Of a stretch of 64,000 nt of DNA, positions 35,290 through 43,723 are shown piece after piece. Below the pieces are notes generated by a model, which was not told the origin of the DNA, ran no database searches, and saw only the letters and a program-made list of their open reading frames with translations. Each line of letters opens with the position of its first letter. The stretch's first letter is position 1. The position numbers and the translations under genes are program-made. The DNA is from Salinicola avicenniae (GTDB taxonomy: Bacteria; Pseudomonadota; Gammaproteobacteria; Pseudomonadales; Halomonadaceae): the NCBI RefSeq assembly GCF_023736115.1, contig NZ_JAKQZC010000003.1:186001-250000 (forward strand), written 5' to 3'.

Positions 35290-35901
35290 CTAGCGCCGGA
35301 TCAGACCGCCACGCAGGCGCTGCGACAGCGTCTCCAGCGACAGACTATCGTCCATCGGCCAGCCGAGCGTCAGGGTCACGCCCTGGCTATCGTAGTCCGC
35401 GCCGTCGACCGGCACCTCGTGCGTGTCGAGCCAGTGGCGGGCTTCGGCCTCCTGGCTGAAATCGACCTGTACACGGCAGACGCGGCGCTCGGTATGGTCC
35501 CGAAGCGGCAGTGTTTCCAGCGCTTTCAGCACGGCCTGGGTGTAGGCGCGAACCAGGCCACCGGTACCGAGCTTGGTGCCGCCGAAGTAGCGCGTCACGA
35601 CCGCACCGACCTGACCGAGCCCGCTGCCTGCCAGGGCCTGGAACATTGGGCGCCCAGCGGTACCGCCGGGTTCGCCGTCGTCGGAAAAGCCGATCGCCAC
35701 CTGTTCCTGCGGCGCACCGGCAATAAAGGCGGAACAGTGATGACTGGCATCGGGATGGCGGGTCCGGGCGCACGCCAGCAGACGGTCGAAGGCGGCCGTA
35801 TCGGGGGTATGCGCCAGCCAGCAGAGGAAGCGGCTCTTCTCGATCTCGAGGGTGTTAGCGTGGATTGCGTCGGGCGCGAGTGCGGGAATCGAATAGCGCA
35901 T
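35290..35901 (-). CDS. yigZ: YigZ/IMPACT family protein
   Basis: Conserved protein of 203 residues with an N-terminal Impact domain and a C-terminal DUF1949 (EF-G domain V-like) domain. The Impact part shows EIEKSRFLCWLAHT, HPDASHHCSAFIAG, GFSDDGEPGGTAGRPMFQAL and VTRYFGGTKLGTGGLVRAY, all close to E. coli YigZ. Its exact role is not settled; links to translation and proteolysis have been suggested for the family. It lies 8 bp after the S24-family gene, so the two are probably one transcript. Confidence 0.93.
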   Translation of the reverse strand: MRYSIPALAPDAIHANTLEIEKSRFLCWLAHTPDTAAFDRLLACARTRHPDASHHCSAFIAGAPQEQVAIGFSDDGEPGGTAGRPMFQALAGSGLGQVGAVVTRYFGGTKLGTGGLVRAYTQAVLKALETLPLRDHTERRVCRVQVDFSQEAEARHWLDTHEVPVDGADYDSQGVTLTLGWPMDDSLSLETLSQRLRGGLIRR

Positions 35902-35909
35902 CGGGCGCG

Positions 35910-36383
35910 TCAGGCGGCCTGGGGCGGATTGCGCATCACGCCCATGACCAGTCCCAGCACCTGAACATCCTCGTTCTTCAAATAGATCGGCGGCATGGTG
36001 TCGTTGGCGGGCTGCAGACGCACACCAGATTTCTCGATGAACAGTTTCTTCAAGGTGACTTCCTGGTTGTTGATCAGCACCACGGCGGTCTCGCCGTTCT
36101 CCGCCGATTCATAGCGTTCGATGATGATCACGTCGCCGTCGAAGATATTGCAGTCGATCATCGAATCCCCTCTGACGCGCAGCGCATACGTATTGCGCCG
36201 CACCAGCCGTGCCGGCACCTGGACCATCTCGTGGTCGAGGCAGGCTTCCATCGGCAGGCCGGCGGCGACGCGCCCGAGCAGCGGGATCTCGACCAGGTCG
36301 GTGGCATCGATGGATTCCCAGTTGCCGTCGATCAGCGGCAGGTTCGGCTGGCGTTGCAGGTAGCTCGGTGCGGTGGTTGTCAT
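35910..36383 (-). CDS. LexA-like S24 self-cleaving protein lacking a DNA-binding domain
   Basis: 157 residues. From residue 33 it follows the LexA C-terminal domain: IPLLGRVAAGLPMEA contains the Ala41-Gly42 cleavage pair, the serine is Ser74 in VRGDSMIDCNIFDGD, and the lysine is Lys112 in EVTLKKLF (one residue more between them than in E. coli LexA). The end is VLGLVMGVMRN. The first 32 residues are not a helix-turn-helix, so it cannot bind DNA like LexA. UmuD has a similar size, but no umuC or other polymerase gene is near and the sequence is closer to LexA. GGGAGAAG precedes the start. No LexA box was found upstream. Followed by yigZ. Confidence 0.85.
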   Translation of the reverse strand: MTTTAPSYLQRQPNLPLIDGNWESIDATDLVEIPLLGRVAAGLPMEACLDHEMVQVPARLVRRNTYALRVRGDSMIDCNIFDGDVIIIERYESAENGETAVVLINNQEVTLKKLFIEKSGVRLQPANDTMPPIYLKNEDVQVLGLVMGVMRNPPQAA

Positions 36384-36539
36384 CGTCTTCTCCCGAGTGA
36401 AGTGAGCTCATCATAACAAGGCAGCGTCGTCGGACAAGATAGTGCGTCGCCCGGACTCGCGCCGCGTGTCCGGGCGACGATGCCGGTTCGCGGTGGTAAA
36501 GTGGCGCCCTTTCTATGGAACGACCGGGAGTCGCTCGTC

Positions 36540-37169
36540 GTGAACGTCGTGCTGGATGCCCATGAACTCGCCTGCGAGCGCGACGATCGCTGGCTTTTCG
36601 ACAGCCTGGAACTGCATCTTCGCGATGGCGATATCGTCCGTATTGAAGGCGCCAACGGCAGTGGCAAGACCTCGCTGTTGAAGCTGCTGACGGGCCAGCT
36701 GGTGCCCGACGCCGGACGCATCGAGTGGCACGGGCAGCCGCTGGCGCGCGCGCGCGAGGCCTTCCGTCGCTCGCTGCTGTTCATCGGCCACGAGCCCGGG
36801 GTCGCGGCGGCGCTCACGGCGCAGGAAAATCTTGCCTGGTCGGCGGCGATGGCCGGGGTGGGGGTGTCCGCAGCCGCAATCGACGACGCCCTGGCCGGTG
36901 TCGGCCTGACGGGCTTCGAGGACGTCGCGGCGAACCAGCTCTCCGCCGGGCAGCGGCGACGCATCGCGCTGGCGCGGCTGGATCTGGTGCCGCGCCCGCT
37001 GTGGATTCTCGACGAGCCCTTTACCGCCATCGACCGCCACGGCGTCGCGTGGCTCGAGCAGCGCGTGCTTTCCCACGGCGAGCAGGGCGGGGCGGTGATC
37101 ATGACCACGCATCATACTTTTCAGGCTAACGATCGTGTAGACTCGCTGATCTTGGGAGCGACGGCATGA
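36540..37169 (+). CDS. ccmA: cytochrome c biogenesis ATPase CcmA
   Basis: ATP-binding subunit of the CcmABCD complex, which releases heme-loaded CcmE. The start chosen is GTG at 36540 (giving MNVVLDAHELACERDDRWLF), 209 residues, matching E. coli's 207; GGGAG lies 10 bp upstream. The frame is open farther upstream, but that part is unlike CcmA. Walker A GANGSGKT is at 37-44, the ABC signature is LSAGQRRRIALARL, Walker B is LWILDEPFTAID, and the switch histidine is in MTTHHTF. Its stop overlaps ccmB (ATGA). First gene of a complete ccmABCDEFGHI operon. Confidence 0.95.
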   Translation: MNVVLDAHELACERDDRWLFDSLELHLRDGDIVRIEGANGSGKTSLLKLLTGQLVPDAGRIEWHGQPLARAREAFRRSLLFIGHEPGVAAALTAQENLAWSAAMAGVGVSAAAIDDALAGVGLTGFEDVAANQLSAGQRRRIALARLDLVPRPLWILDEPFTAIDRHGVAWLEQRVLSHGEQGGAVIMTTHHTFQANDRVDSLILGATA

Positions 37170-37882
37170 GCTCACGCGAGATGCCTGTCGCGACGCCGAC
37201 ACGGCTCGGCTGGGCACATGTCTGCCTGGCGCAGCTGCGTCGCGAACTGGCCCTGGCCCGGCGGCGTGGCGGTGACTGGCTCAATCCGTTGCTGTTCCTG
37301 GCGCTGGTCGTGGTGCTCTTTCCACTCGGTATTTCGCCGCAGCCGGCACGACTGGCCGACGTGGCGCCAGGGCTGCTGTGGGTCGCCGCGCTGCTGGCGA
37401 TGCTGCTGTCGCTCGATGCCCTGTTTCGCACCGACCATGCCGACGGCACGCTGGAGCAGATGCTGCTGGCGCCGCAGCCGCTGCCGCTGCTGTGTCTGAC
37501 CAAGGTGGTCGTTCACTGGCTGTTGACCGGCGTGCCGCTGGCACTTTGCGCACCATGGCTTGGCGTGCTGCTGTCGTTGCCGGCCGGCGCCGCGCCAGTG
37601 CTGATCGGTTCGCTGTTGCTGGGCAGTGCCACGCTGAGCCTGATCGGCGCCATCGGCGCGGCGCTGACGGTAGGGTTGCCGCGCGGCGGTATCCTGCTGT
37701 CGCTGCTAATTCTGCCGCTCTACATCCCGGTGTTGATCTTCGGCGCCGGCGCGGTGCAGACGGCGCTTGCGGGCGGTAGTGCGGCACCGGCCATGGCGCT
37801 GCTTGGGGCCATGCTGGCGCTCGCCGTGGCCGGCGCGCCCTTTGCCATCGCCGGCGCGCTGCGAATCAGCGTCAACGGATAA
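37166..37882 (+). CDS. ccmB: cytochrome c biogenesis permease CcmB
   Basis: Membrane subunit of the Ccm ABC-type complex, 238 residues with six hydrophobic segments. It begins with a hydrophilic stretch, then LNPLLFLALVVVLFPLGISP, and has the family motif FRTDHADGTLEQMLLAPQPL between the second and third segments; the last segments include LSLLILPLYIPVLIFGAGA. A slightly extended N terminus (about 14 residues) compared with E. coli is seen. The start overlaps ccmA by four bases, so the two are translationally coupled. Confidence 0.95.
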   Translation: MSSREMPVATPTRLGWAHVCLAQLRRELALARRRGGDWLNPLLFLALVVVLFPLGISPQPARLADVAPGLLWVAALLAMLLSLDALFRTDHADGTLEQMLLAPQPLPLLCLTKVVVHWLLTGVPLALCAPWLGVLLSLPAGAAPVLIGSLLLGSATLSLIGAIGAALTVGLPRGGILLSLLILPLYIPVLIFGAGAVQTALAGGSAAPAMALLGAMLALAVAGAPFAIAGALRISVNG

Positions 37883-37932
37883 ACGACGACCGGTAGCGGT
37901 CGTCGCAGGACTGTCGAGGTAGCGGTTAACGC

Positions 37933-38664
37933 ATGTGGACCTTTGTACACAAGTTGGGCTCCCCGAAGTGGTGCCACGCGCTTTGCGCGCGGCTGCAGCC
38001 GGGATTCTGGATCGCGGCGGGACTGCTGCTGGCGGTCGGCGCCGTCTGGTCGCTGGCCTTCTCGCCGCCGGACTACCAGATGGGCGACAGCTACCGCATC
38101 ATCTACGTGCATGTGCCGGCGGCGATCCTCGCCCAGAGCGTCTTTGTCGGCATGGCGCTGGCGTCGGCGGTCTTCCTGATCTGGAAGATCAAGGTCGCGG
38201 ATATGGCGGCCACCGTCATGGCGCCGTTCGGCGCGGCGATGACCTTTCTCGGCCTGTTCACCGGTTCGCTATGGGGCGTGCCGACCTGGGGCACCTGGTG
38301 GACCTGGGATGCGCGCCTCACCGCGATGCTGATCCAGCTGTTCCTCTACATCGGCGTTATCGCGCTGCGCGGTGCCTACGGGCGAGATGACCAGGGCGCT
38401 AAGGCCGTAGCCGTGCTGACGCTGGTCGGCGTGGTCAATATTCCGATCATCAAGTATTCGGTGGTGTGGTGGAACACGCTGCATCAGCCGGCCACCTTCA
38501 CCCTGACCGAGCGACCGGCGATGCCGGCATCGATGTGGGTGCCGCTGCTGATCATGGTGCTGGGCTTCTACAGCTTCTTCATCGCCCTGACCCTTTATCG
38601 GCTGCGCAACGAAATCATGCGGCGCGAGTCACGCACCCGCTGGGTACAGGCCCTCGCCGACTGA
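37933..38664 (+). CDS. ccmC: heme handling protein CcmC
   Basis: Six-helix membrane protein that loads heme onto CcmE at the periplasmic side. It has 243 residues. The tryptophan-rich WWD domain is WGTWWTWDARLTAMLIQLF, flanked by conserved histidines in YRIIYVHVPAAI and VWWNTLHQPATFT that hold the heme. It lies 50 bp after ccmB in the operon and is followed by ccmD after 15 bp. Confidence 0.97.
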   Translation: MWTFVHKLGSPKWCHALCARLQPGFWIAAGLLLAVGAVWSLAFSPPDYQMGDSYRIIYVHVPAAILAQSVFVGMALASAVFLIWKIKVADMAATVMAPFGAAMTFLGLFTGSLWGVPTWGTWWTWDARLTAMLIQLFLYIGVIALRGAYGRDDQGAKAVAVLTLVGVVNIPIIKYSVVWWNTLHQPATFTLTERPAMPASMWVPLLIMVLGFYSFFIALTLYRLRNEIMRRESRTRWVQALAD

Positions 38665-38679
38665 CCAAGAGACCGTGAC

Positions 38680-38859
38680 ATGGCTTTCGACTCCTTTTCC
38701 GCCTTTCTGACCATGGGCGGCTATGCCCGCTACGTCTGGCCCGCGTGGGGGCTGGCGACATTGATGATCGTCGGCTTCGTGCTCTGGGCGCGCCGCGAGC
38801 GGCGCCAGTTGATGCAGCAGCTGCAGCGCCGTCGGCGGCGCGAGGCGGACAGCGCATGA
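38680..38859 (+). CDS. ccmD: heme exporter protein CcmD
   Basis: Small protein of 59 residues with one membrane segment, needed to release holo-CcmE from CcmC. Sequence features: MAFDSFSAFLTMGGYARYVW, then the segment PAWGLATLMIVGFVLW and a strongly basic cytoplasmic tail (ARRERRQLMQQLQRRRRR). The GGYARYVW motif is typical. The stop overlaps the ccmE start by four bases (ATGA). The gene is short and easily missed by annotation. Confidence 0.95.
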   Translation: MAFDSFSAFLTMGGYARYVWPAWGLATLMIVGFVLWARRERRQLMQQLQRRRRREADSA

Positions 38860-39311
38860 GGGCCAACCGCAAGCGACGCCTGGTTATCGTGCTCGCGCTG
38901 GTCGCACTGGTCGCCGTAGCCGCCGGCCTGACGCTTTATGCGTTACGCGCCAACATCAACCTGTTCTTCACCCCCAGCCAGGTGGCGGCGGGCGAAGCGC
39001 CGCTCGGGCGGACGCTGCGCCTCGGTGGCGTGGTCAAGAAGGATAGCGTCGAGCGCCACCAGGACACGTTGCATGTCAGCTTCCAGGTGACTGACTTTGC
39101 CAGCGATGTCGAGGTGAGCTTCGACGATATCCTGCCCGACCTGTTCCGCGAGGGGCAGGGCGTGGTGGTCGTCGGCCAGCTCGATGCCGATGGCGAATTC
39201 ATCGCCCAGCAAGTGCTGGCTAAACACGACGAAAACTACATGCCGCCGGAAGCGGCCGAGGCGCTGAAGGCGGCCGGTAACCTCCCCGACGGCAGCGTGC
39301 CGTCCTCCTGA
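38856..39311 (+). CDS. ccmE: heme chaperone CcmE
   Basis: Periplasmic membrane-anchored chaperone that binds heme covalently and hands it to CcmF. It has 151 residues: a basic start (MRANRKRRL), one anchor helix (VIVLALVALVAVAAGLTLYAL), then an OB-fold domain. The heme-binding His124 and Tyr128 are in LAKHDENYMPPE, exactly the family HxxxY motif. Overlaps ccmD; ccmF follows after 33 bp. Confidence 0.97.
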   Translation: MRANRKRRLVIVLALVALVAVAAGLTLYALRANINLFFTPSQVAAGEAPLGRTLRLGGVVKKDSVERHQDTLHVSFQVTDFASDVEVSFDDILPDLFREGQGVVVVGQLDADGEFIAQQVLAKHDENYMPPEAAEALKAAGNLPDGSVPSS

Positions 39312-39344
39312 GGGCGGCGTTTCGTAGCGAGTGCGAGTGACCTC

Positions 39345-41393
39345 ATGTTGATTCGAATGCTTCCCGAACTGGGACACTTTGCGCTGATTCTGGCGCTGGC
39401 CATGGCGCTGCTGCAGGCGGTCGTGCCGCTGGTAGGGGCCGCGACGCGACGTCCGCTGTGGATGGCGTTTGCCCAGCCGATGACCTGGGGCCAGTTCGCG
39501 TTTCTGGTGATCGCCTATCTCTGTCTCACGGCGAGCTTCGCGCTGGACGACTTCAGCGTCGCCTACGTCGCCAACAACTCCAATTCGCTGTTGCCGTGGT
39601 ACTACAAGCTGAGCGCGGTATGGGGTAGCCACGAGGGCTCGGTCCTGCTGTGGGGCCTGATCCTTGGTGGCTGGAGTTTCGCGGTGAGCCTGTTTTCGCG
39701 GCGCCTGCCGCGGGACATGCTGGCGCGAGTTCTGGCGGTGATGGGCTGGATCAGCAGCGGCTTTCTGCTGTTCATCCTGCTCACCTCCAATCCGTTCGAG
39801 CGGGTGCTGCCCAACGTGCCGAGCGACGGCAGCGATCTCAATCCGCTCTTGCAAGACTTCGGCCTGATCGTGCATCCGCCGATGCTCTACATGGGCTATG
39901 TCGGATTCTCGGTGGTCTTCGCCTTCGCCATGGCGGCGCTGCTCGGCGGGCGACTGGACGCGGCATGGACCCGCTGGGCGCGACCCTGGACCAATATCGC
40001 CTGGGCATTTCTCACCGTGGGCATCGCGCTCGGTAGCTGGTGGGCCTATTACGAGCTTGGCTGGGGCGGCTGGTGGTTCTGGGACCCGGTCGAGAACGCC
40101 TCGCTGCTGCCGTGGCTCGCCGGCACCGCGCTGATCCACTCGCTGGCGGTGACCGAGAAGCGCGGCACCTTCAAGAACTGGACCGTCCTGCTGGCCATCT
40201 TCACCTTCTCGCTGTCGCTGCTCGGTACCTTCCTGGTGCGCTCCGGCGTGCTGACTTCGGTCCATGCCTTCGCCAACGACCCGTCCCGCGGCACCTTCAT
40301 CCTCGGGCTACTCGGACTGACCGTGGGTCTCTCGCTGGCGATCTTTGCGTGGCGTGCACCGCGGGTGCAGTCGCTCGCCGGGTTCGGCTGGCTATCGCGG
40401 GATTCGTTGCTGCTGGTCAACAATATCCTGCTGGTGGTGATGACCGTCACGGTGCTGCTCGGGACCGTCTATCCGCTACTGCTGGATGCCCTGAATCTGG
40501 GCAAGATCAGCGTCGGGCCGCCGTACTTCAATGCGCTGTTCGTGCCGCTGACCGCGCTGCTCTGCCTGTTCATGGGACTCGGTCCGCTGGCGCGCTGGAA
40601 GCGCATGCCCGGACGCGAGCTGGCGCGGCGGCTCGCGCTCTCCGCCGTACTGGCGATCGTCATCGCCGCCGGCCTGCCGTTGCTCTACGGCGGCAGTTTC
40701 AGTCTTGGCGTCACCCTTGGCCTGCTATTGGCGCTGTGGCTGATGTTGTCGCTGGCGCGAGATGTGTTCGACAAGACGCGCCCGGCCCACGCCGGCAAGG
40801 CCGGCCGTCGCGGACGTCTGGCGAATCTGCGCAAGCTGACGCCAGCCTACTGGGGCATGGTGCTGGGACATCTCGGACTGGCAGTGACCATTGTCGGGGT
40901 GGCGATGGTCAGCCATTACAACGTCGAGCGTAATGTCCGCCTGGCACCCGGTGACAGCGTCGATGTCGCCGGCTATCGCTTCGCGATGACCGATTTTCGC
41001 GAGCGTCAGGGCCCTAACTATGTCGCCGACACCGCGACCCTCGAGGTGACGCGTCCTGGTCGCGGCGGCTTCGTCATGCAGCCCGAGAAGCGTTTCTACA
41101 CCGCCAGCGGCATGCCGATGACCGATGTCGCACTGCGTCCGGGCTTGTTTCGCGATCTCTACGTCGCCCTGGGCGAGGAGCTCGACAACGGCGACTGGTC
41201 GCTGCGCATCCAGCTCAAACCGTTCGTGCGCTGGCTCTGGCTCGGCGCCTTGATGATGGCTGCGGGGGGGCTCCTCGCGGTGCTCGACCGTCGCTACCGC
41301 CGGGTGGCTCGGCGGGATGCCGCGCTCCGCCGCGCCGAGACGCCGGCCGCCGAACTGAACGATGACCGCGTCTCACCGGAGATTTCGCGATGA
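39345..41393 (+). CDS. ccmF: cytochrome c heme lyase subunit CcmF
   Basis: Large membrane protein, 682 residues with about 15 helices, that takes heme from CcmE and joins it to apocytochrome c with CcmH and CcmI. The WWD domain is GWGGWWFWDPVENASLLPWL; further marks are WGSHEGSVLLWGLILGGWSF, HPPMLYMGYVGFSV with heme-ligand histidine, and GTFLVRSGVLTSVHAFANDP. The C-terminal periplasmic region (NVERNVRLAPGDSVDVAGY) is normal. ccmG overlaps its stop by four bases. Confidence 0.97.
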   Translation: MLIRMLPELGHFALILALAMALLQAVVPLVGAATRRPLWMAFAQPMTWGQFAFLVIAYLCLTASFALDDFSVAYVANNSNSLLPWYYKLSAVWGSHEGSVLLWGLILGGWSFAVSLFSRRLPRDMLARVLAVMGWISSGFLLFILLTSNPFERVLPNVPSDGSDLNPLLQDFGLIVHPPMLYMGYVGFSVVFAFAMAALLGGRLDAAWTRWARPWTNIAWAFLTVGIALGSWWAYYELGWGGWWFWDPVENASLLPWLAGTALIHSLAVTEKRGTFKNWTVLLAIFTFSLSLLGTFLVRSGVLTSVHAFANDPSRGTFILGLLGLTVGLSLAIFAWRAPRVQSLAGFGWLSRDSLLLVNNILLVVMTVTVLLGTVYPLLLDALNLGKISVGPPYFNALFVPLTALLCLFMGLGPLARWKRMPGRELARRLALSAVLAIVIAAGLPLLYGGSFSLGVTLGLLLALWLMLSLARDVFDKTRPAHAGKAGRRGRLANLRKLTPAYWGMVLGHLGLAVTIVGVAMVSHYNVERNVRLAPGDSVDVAGYRFAMTDFRERQGPNYVADTATLEVTRPGRGGFVMQPEKRFYTASGMPMTDVALRPGLFRDLYVALGEELDNGDWSLRIQLKPFVRWLWLGALMMAAGGLLAVLDRRYRRVARRDAALRRAETPAAELNDDRVSPEISR

Positions 41394-41917
41394 AACGACG
41401 TCTGCTGCTACTGATACCGCTGGCGATCTTCGCGGTGCTGGTAGCGTTCTTCTACCGGGGGTTGGCGAAAGATCCCGCGGCACGCGATTCGGCGCTGCTG
41501 GCCAAGCCGTTTCCCGCCTTCGAGCTGTCGACGCTAGCCGATGCTTCGCAGCGGCTCGACCGCTCGTTGCTCGAGGGCCAGGTCACGCTGGTCAACGTCT
41601 GGGGTGAATGGTGCCCGACCTGCAAGCAGGAGATGCCACAACTGCTGGAGTTGGCGGATCGCGGCGTGCGTCTCGTCGGCGTCGACTACAAGGACACGCG
41701 TGAGAACGGTCGTCGTTTTCTCGACGAGTACGGCGACCCTTTCACGGTATCGCTGTTCGATCCGGAAGGCTCGCTCGGTTTCGATCTCGGCGTCTACGGC
41801 GCCCCCGAGAGTTTTCTGGTCGATGCCGATGGCGTGATCCGCTATCACCATACCGGCTATATCACGCCGCAGGACGTGGAGCAGGTCATCCTGCCGCAGG
41901 TGGCGCAATGGCAGTGA
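41390..41917 (+). CDS. ccmG: thiol-disulfide oxidoreductase CcmG (DsbE)
   Basis: Membrane-anchored periplasmic thioredoxin-like protein that reduces the CxxCH cysteines of apocytochrome c. It has 175 residues; the N-terminal anchor is LLLLIPLAIFAVLVAFFY. The active site is WGEWCPTCKQEMP with Cys75 and Cys78. The acidic glutamate of the GWC loop and GAPESFLVDADGVIRYHH with its cis-proline loop are typical for CcmG. Overlaps ccmF and ccmH. Confidence 0.96.
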   Translation: MKRRLLLLIPLAIFAVLVAFFYRGLAKDPAARDSALLAKPFPAFELSTLADASQRLDRSLLEGQVTLVNVWGEWCPTCKQEMPQLLELADRGVRLVGVDYKDTRENGRRFLDEYGDPFTVSLFDPEGSLGFDLGVYGAPESFLVDADGVIRYHHTGYITPQDVEQVILPQVAQWQ

Positions 41918-42393
41918 TTCGCTGGCTGCTGCTGGTCTGTCTGCTGGTCGCCTCGTCGGCCGCGTCGGCCGCGATCGAGATTCAGCATTTCGACGACCCG
42001 GCGCTCGACGGTCGCTACCGCGCGCTGACGGAGCGGCTGCGCTGCCCCAAATGTCAGAACGAGTCGATCGGAGCGTCCAACTCGCCGATCTCCGCAGACA
42101 TGCGTGCCCGCGTCGCCGAGCGCCTGCGTGCGGGTGATAGCGACGCCGAGATCGAGCAGGCGATGATCTCGCGCTTCGGCGACTACGTGCTCTACGATCC
42201 GCGCCTCGACGCGCGGACCTGGCTGCTCTGGGGGCTGCCCTTTGCGCTGGTCGTCGTCGGCGGCGGGGTGATCGCGGCCTTCGTGATCCGGCGCCGGCGC
42301 TTGCGTCACGCCGACCTTGACGCCGAGGAGCGTCGCCGACTGCAGGCCCTGATGGCACGCCACACCGACGACGCGGCCAAGGAGACGTCATGA
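41908..42393 (+). CDS. ccmH: cytochrome c maturation protein CcmH
   Basis: Thiol-redox partner of CcmF/CcmG, 161 residues. A signal peptide (WLLLVCLLVASSAASA) comes first; the active-site pair is LRCPKCQNESIGASNSPIS with Cys46 and Cys49; MISRFGDYVLYDP is the conserved core, and one C-terminal membrane segment (LLWGLPFALVVVGGGVIAAF) follows. This is the short CcmH of organisms with a separate CcmI, unlike the fused E. coli protein. Overlaps ccmG and ccmI. Confidence 0.96.
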   Translation: MAVIRWLLLVCLLVASSAASAAIEIQHFDDPALDGRYRALTERLRCPKCQNESIGASNSPISADMRARVAERLRAGDSDAEIEQAMISRFGDYVLYDPRLDARTWLLWGLPFALVVVGGGVIAAFVIRRRRLRHADLDAEERRRLQALMARHTDDAAKETS

Positions 42394-43643
42394 CCCCTCT
42401 ATGGATCGGTATCGCGCTGCTGCTGGCGCTGGCGCTGGCGTTACTGTGGCTGCCGCTGCGCCGTGTCGCCGGGGTGCGCGATGCGCTGATGACCTTCGAA
42501 GCGGACGATCGCAACAACGCCGAGAACGTGGCCATCTATCGCCAGCGGCTCGCCGCGTTGGAGCAGGCGCTGGCGGCGGGCGAGATCGATCAGACGCGTT
42601 TCGCCGAAGACCGCACCGAACTGGAGCGGCGTCTGCTGGAGGATGCCGGCAGCGCGGGTCGGCCGCCGCTCAAGCGCGTGCGGGCCGGGCGCTGGCTCGT
42701 GCCGGTGGCGGCGATCCTGACCGTTGCCGGTTCGCTCGCGTTCTATCTCGAGACCGGCGCGCAGCGGGATCTGGCGCTCTATCAGGTCGTTCGCTCGCTC
42801 GCCCACGCGCCGCCGGAGACGCGCATCGCCGCACTGGAGAGCGAAGCCCGGCGCCAGGGTGACAACCCCAAGGCGTGGGCGGAACTTTTCCCGCTCTATC
42901 GCGACAGCGGCCAGCTCGGACGCGCGATCGACGTGCTCGAACGCCTGATCGCGCTACAGGGGCGCCAACCGACGCTGCTGGCGCAGCTGGCGCAGATGAA
43001 GTTCTTCGCCGCCGAGCGCACGCTGACCGATGCGGTGCAGGCGCTGGTCGACGAGACCCTGGACGCCGATCCGCGCCAGCCCACCGCGCTCGGGCTGCTT
43101 GGGATCGATGCCTTCGATCATGCGCGCTATCAGGCGGCGATCGACTACTGGCGCCGTGCGATGGCGGGTTATGACGATGCCGAGTCCGGCGAGGCGCTGC
43201 GCCAGGTGATCGCGGTCGCGCGTCAGCGTCTTGAGGCGCAGGGCGGCCAGTCGGCAACCGCCGCGTCGGCCGACCGTGGGGCGGAAAGCGCGGCGGAAAG
43301 CGCCCTGGCGGTGGATCTCACCCTGGCGCCCTCGCTGCGCGCGCGCCTCCCCGATACCACACCGGTCTTTCTGGTCGCCCGCGACGTCGACGGCCAGCGC
43401 CCGCCGCTGGCGATTACCCGGACCACGCTCGGCGCGCTGCCGACTACCCTCACGCTGAGCGATGCCGAGGCGATGACCGCCAACGCGCGACTGTCGCAGG
43501 TCGAGCGCGTCGACCTCGTCGCGCGCGTCTCGCCGAGCGGTCAGGCGACGCCGCAGTCCGGAGACCTCTACGGCCGGCTCGAAGGCGTGCGCGTCGGCGA
43601 GACGCATTCGTTGACGCTGGATATCGATCACGTGGTGCCGTAG
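42390..43643 (+). CDS. ccmI: cytochrome c maturation TPR protein CcmI
   Basis: Apocytochrome c chaperone of the heme lyase complex. It has 417 residues: an N-terminal helix (LLLALALALLWLPLRRVAG), a basic/acidic cytoplasmic loop, a second membrane helix (WLVPVAAILTVAGSLAFYLE), then TPR repeats (NPKAWAELFPLYRDSGQLGR and nearby) and a C-terminal beta-rich domain (PVFLVARDVDGQRPPLAITR). Its ATG overlaps the ccmH stop. Last gene of the ccm operon; smc begins 80 bp on, no terminator seen. Confidence 0.93.
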   Translation: MTPLWIGIALLLALALALLWLPLRRVAGVRDALMTFEADDRNNAENVAIYRQRLAALEQALAAGEIDQTRFAEDRTELERRLLEDAGSAGRPPLKRVRAGRWLVPVAAILTVAGSLAFYLETGAQRDLALYQVVRSLAHAPPETRIAALESEARRQGDNPKAWAELFPLYRDSGQLGRAIDVLERLIALQGRQPTLLAQLAQMKFFAAERTLTDAVQALVDETLDADPRQPTALGLLGIDAFDHARYQAAIDYWRRAMAGYDDAESGEALRQVIAVARQRLEAQGGQSATAASADRGAESAAESALAVDLTLAPSLRARLPDTTPVFLVARDVDGQRPPLAITRTTLGALPTTLTLSDAEAMTANARLSQVERVDLVARVSPSGQATPQSGDLYGRLEGVRVGETHSLTLDIDHVVP

Positions 43644-43723
43644 GCTCTGCCGAAACCGCTTCGGGCGGCGGCCCCAAGCGCCGCTTCCCGGGCCTTTCGG
43701 TAGCAGGAGAGTCCCCCTTCCGC

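Noticed and set aside
35910-36479. SOS control of the S24 gene
   Set aside because: No CTGT-N8-ACAG or close variant was found in the 100 bp upstream.
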